A stretch of 22,054 nt of DNA from an uncultured Chitinophagaceae bacterium (GTDB lineage Bacteria > Bacteroidota > Bacteroidia > Chitinophagales > Chitinophagaceae), in contig CAMPGT010000029.1 of the NCBI GenBank assembly GCA_946885665.1, positions 1 through 22,054 of the forward strand. Reading direction: 5' to 3'. A program made the position numbers and the translations under genes. Positions 8,812-15,132 of the stretch are shown here, in pieces; within the stretch, counting starts at the first letter, position 1; the number at the start of each line of letters is the position of its first letter. The notes below the pieces were generated by a model. That model was not told the DNA's origin, ran no database searches, and saw nothing but the letters and a program-made list of their open reading frames with translations.

Positions 8812-10191
8812 ATGCAAAAGAAGTGGCAAATATCACGCAGGAGAATGTTAAAAGGACTCGGGGTATGCATTGCGCTCCCTTTTCTTGACGCTATGGGCTT
8901 TCCCGGATCCGGCTATTCGGCAAAAAAGCCGCCGGTGAGAACGGGCTTTCTCTTTATGCCGAACGGCGTGCATCCCGATCATTGGACACCCTCAACTGTT
9001 GGAAGGAATTTTTCGTTGAGCAGGCAGCTTGCACCGCTGCACGGTTTTGAAAATGATATCCAGGTGCTGGGTGAACTGATGAATCACAATTCCATTTTCC
9101 AGGGCGCCGACGGACATTATGCGAAGTCTGCCAGCTTGCTCACGTGCATGCCCATTAAGCAAACTATCGGTGATAATATCAATAGTGGCGGAATTTCTGT
9201 TGACCAGTTAATTGCGAATCATATAGGAAATGAAACATTATTCCCTTCGCTTGAATATGGGCTTGACAGGATAACTACCGGCGTGGATATAAACGTCGGG
9301 TTTACGCGGCTGTACGGTTCGAGCATCTCCTGGAAAACACCCGTTCAGCCGATGTCGAAGGAAATCGATCCGCGGATGGCGTTCGACAGGTTGTTCCGCT
9401 CGTTTATACCGGGAAAGAAACCCGAATCCGATCCATTCAAGCAAAGCATACTTGACGTTGTGCTGGAGGACGCCAATTCACTTAAAAAGAATCTCGGCCG
9501 TTCCGACCAGGATAAATTGTCCGAATACCTCGAATCTATTTACAGCGTTGAAAAAAGAATTTCCAACAAAGCGAACCTTGAAAAGTTTTCGGAAAAAATC
9601 ACGCCCGACATTAAAAAAGAATTGATCCGCGTGAACCAGAATATTGATGAATATGTTGAAATGTACGGCGGTGTGGACGTTACTGAGAAAACGCGCCTGA
9701 TGTTCGACATCATAACCCTGGCATTCTGGAGCGATGCCAGCCGCGTGAGCACCTTTATGTTCGGCAACTCGGTGAGCAACCGTAATTTTACCTTCCTCGA
9801 CGGAGTTCATGGCAACCATCACTCCATCTCTCACCACATGAATAAGAACGAAACGCTTGAAGAATATTTGCGTATTTCGGCGTGGCACATCGAGCAGTAC
9901 GCTTACCTGTTGGGAAGGCTGCGCGGCATCAAAGAAGGAGACGGCACACTGCTGGATAATTCGATGATCATGTTCACTTCCGACCTTCGCGACGGAAACA
10001 GGCACGCGCCCAGCAACCTGCCGATCGTGTTGGCGGGCAAAGGTGGTGGAAAGCTGAAAACAGGACAAAACATCATATTCAAGAAAGAAACCAACCTGGC
10101 CAATCTTTACCTGACCATGCTGCATGCGCAGGGTATCAACATACCCCAATTTGCAGACAGCAAAAAAACGTTATCAGAAATACTTGCCTGA
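8812..10191 (+). CDS. DUF1552 family protein with Tat signal
   Basis: A 459-residue protein whose ATG at 8812 follows the upstream stop by one base; a TTG at 8788 in the same frame would overlap the previous gene and is unlikely. The N-terminus carries a twin-arginine signal, SRRRMLKGLG (8-17), followed by a short hydrophobic stretch, so it is probably exported folded, often a sign of a bound cofactor. Further in are FMPNGVHPDHW, a His-rich segment HGNHHSISHHMN and FTSDLRDGNRHAPSNLP, features shared with DUF1552/DUF1501 proteins, which resemble the alkaline-phosphatase/sulfatase superfamily. The His and Asp clusters look like a metal site, but no substrate is known. It sits between two heme proteins in one operon, so it likely acts with them outside the cytoplasm. 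Confidence 0.9.
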   Translation: MQKKWQISRRRMLKGLGVCIALPFLDAMGFPGSGYSAKKPPVRTGFLFMPNGVHPDHWTPSTVGRNFSLSRQLAPLHGFENDIQVLGELMNHNSIFQGADGHYAKSASLLTCMPIKQTIGDNINSGGISVDQLIANHIGNETLFPSLEYGLDRITTGVDINVGFTRLYGSSISWKTPVQPMSKEIDPRMAFDRLFRSFIPGKKPESDPFKQSILDVVLEDANSLKKNLGRSDQDKLSEYLESIYSVEKRISNKANLEKFSEKITPDIKKELIRVNQNIDEYVEMYGGVDVTEKTRLMFDIITLAFWSDASRVSTFMFGNSVSNRNFTFLDGVHGNHHSISHHMNKNETLEEYLRISAWHIEQYAYLLGRLRGIKEGDGTLLDNSMIMFTSDLRDGNRHAPSNLPIVLAGKGGGKLKTGQNIIFKKETNLANLYLTMLHAQGINIPQFADSKKTLSEILA

Positions 10192-10210
10192 AAATAATTT
10201 ACTACACCCA

Positions 10211-11686
10211 TTGAAGCCCTCCGTATCAAACAAACGCCTGGCGCTTGCCGTGATTTTTTTTGTGCCGGCTGTGATATTGCTGGCGTTGCCATTTTATACA
10301 CCCGGAGACGTGCCCTACCTGATGCTGACGATTGGGAGGTTTCACCCGGTAATTTTGCACTTCCCGATCGTGCTGATTATTGTTGCGATGATCCTGGAGC
10401 TGTTGCGCAGGTCAAAGATGTTGCGTAAAGCCGATTACATCATCACCATTATTCTTGTTGCCGCGGCTTTGTCGGCGGTGGTGGCGATCGCTTCGGGATA
10501 TTTGCTCTATGCTTCCGGCGATTATTCGGGGTCTTTGCTGCAACGCCACTTATGGTTGGGCGTTATTACAGGGATTTCCATATTGGTCACATCATCGTTT
10601 TATTTCCTGAGCCGTAATTCAAAAAGATTTTATCCGTTTTATTTTGCGACGTTGCTTATCAGTAATGGCGCCGTGGCGTATACCAGTCATTTGGGTGGGG
10701 CGCTTACACACGGCGAAAATTATTTGAGTGAATACCTGCCGCTTATCAGAGCCGACGTACCCGAAGTTGAAGTGAAGGCTGAATCGGAAATGCTGGTGTA
10801 TGATGATGTCATCGTTCCTGTTTTTGAGGCAAAGTGCATGGGTTGCCATAACGACAGCAGGTCGAAGGGAGAACTGTCGATGGTTTCATTGCAGAATATT
10901 GTAAAAGGAGGGGAGAGTGGAGCGGCGGGAATCGTGCCGGGCATCGCTGATAGCAGCGAACTTTACAGGCGCCTTATTCTTCCTGAAGAGGATGACGAAC
11001 GCATGCCGCCAAAAGGGAAAACACCGCTAACCGCTTCGGAAACGGCACTGGTCAAATTATGGATAAATGCCGGTGCAAACACAAAGGTGCGCGTTGAAGA
11101 TGTTCGCGCAGACAGTACCGCAGATGCGATGGTGAAGGAAATATTGCCGCAGTTGAAAAGGTATCGGAGAAGGCAGCAGATCGCCGATTTGGAATTTAAG
11201 CAATTGCAGCAAGAATTGAACGAGGTGGCCCGGCGATTGAATATCACTATCGAGCCCGACACTACAGCCGATGAGAACCTGTTTGCAGTGACGATGAGGT
11301 TCCCGCCGGCGCCTTTATCAAACAGCCAGTTACGTGAACTGGCGCCATATGCGAAAATGTTTTCAAAATTATCACTGGTGGCAAGTGGAATAGAAGATGA
11401 CGGGTTGTACCACATCGGCAAAATGGAAAATGTGAAATCGCTGTTTCTTCAAAAAACAAAATTGAATGGTACCGGATTGGTTCATCTTCAGCAGTTGCAA
11501 AACCTCGAGGTGCTTAACCTTTCGTTCACAGATGTGGATGATAAGGCGGTTCTTGACCTGTTGAAGATTCCTAACCTTCGTGAAGTGTATCTCTATCGTA
11601 CAAAAGCTTCAACCGAAGTGATAAAGGCCCTGCAGGAATACCGGCCCTCCCTGAGAATACTAATCGAAGAAGGACCTTATCTGTAA
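10211..11686 (+). CDS. Membrane protein with c-type cytochrome motif and C-terminal leucine-rich repeats
   Basis: Counting from the TTG at 10211 (491 residues), the protein has about five membrane spans (about 10-27, 47-63, 77-98, 113-134, 143-158) including IGRFHPVILHFPIVL, typical of DUF2231-like domains. A periplasmic heme domain follows with CMGCH (Cys209, Cys212, His213) and a likely distal Met265 in ERMPPKG. Residues about 315-345 look like a charged coiled coil, and about 386-471 hold leucine-rich repeats (LFLQKTKLNGTGL, LEVLNLSFTDVDDKAV, LREVYLYRTKAS). The start is uncertain: an in-frame ATG at 10124 would add 29 residues but overlap DUF1552 by 68 bases. The membrane anchor plus heme suggests it links quinone-level electron flow to the two exported partners; that is inference. 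It ends 22 bases from the convergent DUF2059 gene. Confidence 0.85.
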   Translation: MKPSVSNKRLALAVIFFVPAVILLALPFYTPGDVPYLMLTIGRFHPVILHFPIVLIIVAMILELLRRSKMLRKADYIITIILVAAALSAVVAIASGYLLYASGDYSGSLLQRHLWLGVITGISILVTSSFYFLSRNSKRFYPFYFATLLISNGAVAYTSHLGGALTHGENYLSEYLPLIRADVPEVEVKAESEMLVYDDVIVPVFEAKCMGCHNDSRSKGELSMVSLQNIVKGGESGAAGIVPGIADSSELYRRLILPEEDDERMPPKGKTPLTASETALVKLWINAGANTKVRVEDVRADSTADAMVKEILPQLKRYRRRQQIADLEFKQLQQELNEVARRLNITIEPDTTADENLFAVTMRFPPAPLSNSQLRELAPYAKMFSKLSLVASGIEDDGLYHIGKMENVKSLFLQKTKLNGTGLVHLQQLQNLEVLNLSFTDVDDKAVLDLLKIPNLREVYLYRTKASTEVIKALQEYRPSLRILIEEGPYL

Positions 11687-11708
11687 ACTTAGCCCGCAGT
11701 TGCAAGGT

Positions 11709-12146
11709 TTATTGTGTGTACCCTTTTTCTTTCAGGCGTTCCATGACTTTGAGGCCTACTGACTTTCCCCATGCTGCGCCCGCTTCCATCGATTCACGCA
11801 CCATGAGCGGCTGTACTTCTGCCAATTTCTTTCCCGCCGGTGAAGTATAGAATGTTATCAGTGCATCGAGATCTTTATCGGTTAAATATTTGTCATATAC
11901 CGGCAACATCAGTTGAATGAGGCCGTCGGCAGTAAGTTCTTTTCTGAATTCGTTCCAGAACGTAGTATCCACTGAACTGTAACTCTTTTTATATGTCTCG
12001 ATTAAGTTATCCATCATCGTATTGAAAATCTTCGTTGTACCCGCAGCATCCAAATACTTCCGGATCATTTCTGATTTTTCGGGCGATTGGCTAAAAGCGT
12101 TGCAGAAGCAAAATAGGATAAGGGCAGCCGTAAGGGTTATGCGCAT
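11709..12146 (-). CDS. DUF2059 domain-containing exported protein
   Basis: A 145-residue protein with a signal peptide (about 1-19, ending NAFSQ) followed by a helical domain. The stretch YDKYLTDKDLDALITFYTSPAGKKLAE in the second half is the hallmark of DUF2059, a family of small periplasmic proteins of unknown function found in many Gram-negatives. The gene starts 23 bases after the GH5 stop on the same strand, so it is probably the last gene of the GH9-GH5 operon. No TAAATT-type element is seen in that gap. A role beside the cellulases has not been described as far as I know. Confidence 0.85.
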   Translation of the reverse strand: MRITLTAALILFCFCNAFSQSPEKSEMIRKYLDAAGTTKIFNTMMDNLIETYKKSYSSVDTTFWNEFRKELTADGLIQLMLPVYDKYLTDKDLDALITFYTSPAGKKLAEVQPLMVRESMEAGAAWGKSVGLKVMERLKEKGYTQ

Positions 12147-12169
12147 GAGTTTTAGGTTTGAGTTATCGG

Positions 12170-13159
12170 TTAGCGTTGTCCGAGTGCTTTTTTAAAATAA
12201 CGTCCCTGCATGGTTGGCGTGAAATCCCAGTTTTCGATCATCATCGGCGCCCATTGCGGGTCGAACACCCACACTACATAAGAAATATTGTTCTCCCTGG
12301 TATATTGAGTAATGGCATCGCCATACGAGTCGTCGCTGATCACTGGTACGTGCGCACCACGATCGTCCTTTCCGCAATACCCGATCTCCGTTAAGATCAC
12401 CGGGTATTTTTTCGCTGCAAATCCCCAGTCGGCGGTCCATTGGGGCTCCCACGGTTTCTGCCGTTTCATAGGGTAGGGGTGGCTAACATAAGCAATGCCT
12501 TCTGCATCTATCGGATCGTCGGCTATCGGAGTAAGGTCGTACGCCCAGTTAAAGCCTGCCACCAGTGGAATCGTTTTCGCACCGTTCTTCCTGATGGTTT
12601 TGATCATCTGTTCATTTATTTTTTTCCAGTCGCTCCAACTGCAGTTCCCAAATCTTTCGCCACTGACAGTCGGCTCATTATACAATTCAAAAAAAGCGAC
12701 CGTGGTGTTGTCTTTGTATTTGTTAGAGATGACGTCCCAGAAGTCGAGCGTTTCTTTCTTTGTCGTGATATACGACGGCGCCTGGTATTTTTCGAGGCAT
12801 AGGTTGCCGATGCTGTGCCAGTCAATCACAACGTACATGCCCAGATCTCCGGCATATTTTATTCCTTTGTCCAGCATCTGCAGATACGCATCCTTTCCAA
12901 CCTTTCGCCATGCTGCAGGATGCACAGGAAACCTTACCAGGTTTGCGCCCCAGCTTTTGATCTCTTTGAAATACTCCTCGTTCCAATGGCCGTCGCTCGT
13001 CAGTTTTTCGGGATCGCTTGTATTGACGCCATGAAAAATGATCATCGTATCGTTCACCATGAATTTATTGCCCTCAACGCTCACGCGCGACAAACTATTT
13101 TGACCGGATATGGCCAGGTGCAGCAATAGCATGCAGCAAAAAATGCCTGTTGTTTTCAT
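12170..13159 (-). CDS. Glycoside hydrolase family 5 (endoglucanase-type)
   Basis: From the ATG at 13159 the protein is 329 residues with a signal peptide (about 1-20, MKTTGIFCCMLLLHLAISGQ). The ATG at 13201 is in frame but would add 14 charged residues before the signal. The (beta/alpha)8-barrel shows the GH5 landmarks: HGVNTSDPEK (43-52), NLVRFPVHP (73-81), VVIDWHS (110-116), the acid/base Glu162 in ELYNEP, HPYP (227-230), and the nucleophile Glu258 in LTEIGYCG. GH5 enzymes hydrolyse beta-1,4-glucans, mannans and related glycans with retention. There is no lipobox, carbohydrate-binding module or T9SS C-terminal domain, so it probably works in the periplasm on shortened chains. It follows the GH9 gene by 48 bases and shares its operon. 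Substrate within the family is uncertain. Confidence 0.92.
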   Translation of the reverse strand: MKTTGIFCCMLLLHLAISGQNSLSRVSVEGNKFMVNDTMIIFHGVNTSDPEKLTSDGHWNEEYFKEIKSWGANLVRFPVHPAAWRKVGKDAYLQMLDKGIKYAGDLGMYVVIDWHSIGNLCLEKYQAPSYITTKKETLDFWDVISNKYKDNTTVAFFELYNEPTVSGERFGNCSWSDWKKINEQMIKTIRKNGAKTIPLVAGFNWAYDLTPIADDPIDAEGIAYVSHPYPMKRQKPWEPQWTADWGFAAKKYPVILTEIGYCGKDDRGAHVPVISDDSYGDAITQYTRENNISYVVWVFDPQWAPMMIENWDFTPTMQGRYFKKALGQR

Positions 13160-13207
13160 CCGTATATTTTGTTTTTTGTAATTGTCGGATGGACGTTTCA
13201 TGTTTAT

Positions 13208-15010
13208 TTATTTTGAAATGATATTTCCTGCATGCGACAGTTCAGCCATTAGCCACAGGGTGTGCGCCACCATCGGTGTCCAGTATTCCGATATCTGCCA
13301 GTCACCATCACCTATTACCGGCATGTCATCGTGGTTGCCACCTAACCCATTCAGCACAGCACCGGGAAGCACAGGCACATTCGGTATAAATGAAGAACCT
13401 GCAAAGTGTTTCGGCTGGTTGTAGCCAACGCCTTCAACAGTGGAGCTGTTCAACGGATTTGCGCCGAGTACCCAATCGAGCTGCCTTTGTGCATAACCGC
13501 GCATCTGTTCATCACCAAGCACTTTTCCCGCCTTCAGCAATCCAATCCCGGCAGAGGCAACATTTGAATTGATGCCCACCCACCATTCGTGTTCGGGCTG
13601 CATGAAGTACCGGTACCAGTATTGTCCGGCTTTCCTGTTGCCGCCGGGGTCTTCATTGCTATAAAGAGCCCAGGGAACAAGACGGAAATTATTTTTTTGA
13701 GAGATGGCGAGCAGATAATTATCCGCATAACTCCTGATCATCGATTTCCAGGCTTGCACGTGGCTGTCGTTTGGAAATAATGTTGCCAGGTCGCTGAGGC
13801 CGATGAATGCCTGGCAGCCCACCCAGATATTTTTGTGTGGTTCACGATTGCCAGGCGAAGTGTAGAAAAAACCTGAAACGTTTCCTTCTTTGGCGGTTGA
13901 TTGCAGTTGTTGTAAAAGAAGCGCCAGTTCGGTTGCCCGTTTCCGATAGACATCGGACTGTGTGGTGCGGTACATTTCGATCGCCGCCTGCAATGCCGAC
14001 CCGGTAATTTCTGCACTCGTATCTTTCCGCTGCTGCAAACACCAGTCGTAGCATTTTTTTGCGGCATCCAAACATTTCTTTGCATATGCCGCATCGGTTT
14101 TGGATGTGATTCTTGCAACCAGCGCCTGTGCGGTGATGAAATTATATTCGGCCGTCATCTCGACGGGTTGCGTCTGGATGATCCTGTCGTCATAATTTTC
14201 CGACACGAGCATGGGTTGGCCCGAAGCCCCGGCTGTGGGCGTAACCAGCCGGATGTCTTTCCCTCCCTTCTCAATTTCATTGTCGGTCCAGCGATTATTG
14301 TCAGAATGTTTTTTCAGGTCGCCTCCAACAAAATCCATGACATACCCCTGCGGTTCCTGCATTTTTAAAAAATACTGGTTACCCCACCGCAATTCATCGA
14401 GAATGGCCGGGCGGTAGGCGGCCTCTGCAAGCTCATACGCCCTTGCCAATCCTAACACGCCGTAAATAGTTGCGGAAACCCATTTCCGGAGGTCGCTGGC
14501 ATCATGCCAGCCGCCGCTCACATCCTGGTGTTTTCCGTTGTCGAAGCGGATGCCATCGTCGAGGTGGCACGGCGAAAGATAACCGGTGGCGCTGGCGCCG
14601 CAACGCTGAAGGCCAAAATACCCGACGATCTTATTCATCACAGGTTGATAAACATCTTTTGCAATGACAAATGGAAAAGAACGGATGGTATCTGCCCGCA
14701 GATAATAATGTCCCTCCCTGGTCACATTGCTGAAAGCTGCGGATGCGTAGGTTCCAAAATCTCCGGTTTTGGGAACAAGCGTGCCGCGGTGAACCACTTT
14801 TCCCGATGAGAGATCAACGACTTCGAAAGCAGTTTTTTCAGAAGTCTTTAACACACATGTTTTAACGGCCGATGGCAGGTAGCCCACCTGGTTTGTTAAA
14901 AGATCAACGTGCAGGTCGCGGGAGAGGCGTTGGGCCTTTGCGGCATGAAAACTGCTTAATAAAACAGTGATAAACAGCAGTTTTGGAAGGGAGATATTTA
15001 ACAGCTTCAT
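13208..15010 (-). CDS. Glycoside hydrolase family 9 with N-terminal Ig-like domain
   Basis: The ATG at 15010 gives 600 residues and a signal peptide (about 1-27, ending AAKAQ); the frame runs open to 15130, but those 40 extra residues spoil the signal. An N-terminal cellulase Ig-like domain (about 34-115, LLTNQVGYLPSAVKTCVL) precedes the (alpha/alpha)6 catalytic domain. The GH9 signature DVSGGWHDASD holds the catalytic base and partner Asp170/Asp173; near the C-terminus are GANPLNSSTVEGVGYNQPKH and the probable proton donor Glu575 in ISEYWTP. GH9 enzymes are inverting beta-glucanases, mostly endo- or exo-cellulases. The Ig-first layout without a carbohydrate-binding module is typical of Bacteroidetes GH9. 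First gene of the GH9-GH5-DUF2059 operon and divergent from the triple-module protein. Confidence 0.94.
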   Translation of the reverse strand: MKLLNISLPKLLFITVLLSSFHAAKAQRLSRDLHVDLLTNQVGYLPSAVKTCVLKTSEKTAFEVVDLSSGKVVHRGTLVPKTGDFGTYASAAFSNVTREGHYYLRADTIRSFPFVIAKDVYQPVMNKIVGYFGLQRCGASATGYLSPCHLDDGIRFDNGKHQDVSGGWHDASDLRKWVSATIYGVLGLARAYELAEAAYRPAILDELRWGNQYFLKMQEPQGYVMDFVGGDLKKHSDNNRWTDNEIEKGGKDIRLVTPTAGASGQPMLVSENYDDRIIQTQPVEMTAEYNFITAQALVARITSKTDAAYAKKCLDAAKKCYDWCLQQRKDTSAEITGSALQAAIEMYRTTQSDVYRKRATELALLLQQLQSTAKEGNVSGFFYTSPGNREPHKNIWVGCQAFIGLSDLATLFPNDSHVQAWKSMIRSYADNYLLAISQKNNFRLVPWALYSNEDPGGNRKAGQYWYRYFMQPEHEWWVGINSNVASAGIGLLKAGKVLGDEQMRGYAQRQLDWVLGANPLNSSTVEGVGYNQPKHFAGSSFIPNVPVLPGAVLNGLGGNHDDMPVIGDGDWQISEYWTPMVAHTLWLMAELSHAGNIISK

Positions 15011-15016
15011 GGGTAT

Positions 15017-15024
15017 TAAATTTA
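15017..15024 (-). promoter_or_regulatory. Candidate -7 element (TAAATTTA) for the GH9-GH5 operon
   Basis: On the minus strand TAAATTTA ends six bases before the GH9 start at 15010. It fits TAnnTTTG except for the last base. It is itself palindromic, and a second TAAATTAG lies just beyond it on the plus strand at 15027-15034, so the strand of use is not certain. No TTTG is found at -33 spacing. Confidence 0.3.
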
Positions 15025-15132
15025 GATAAATTAGACGATATTTATTTGCCTTGTTAAAGAAATGATATAGTTCCAAAACAGGATAAGCGTTGAGAGATAA
15101 CAGGAGTCTAACTGCTAAGTAAACATCCACGT

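Noticed and set aside
9478..10149. Minus-strand open frame of 223 codons
   Set aside because: Antisense to the well-supported DUF1552 gene, with a His/Phe/Val-rich sequence and no motif.
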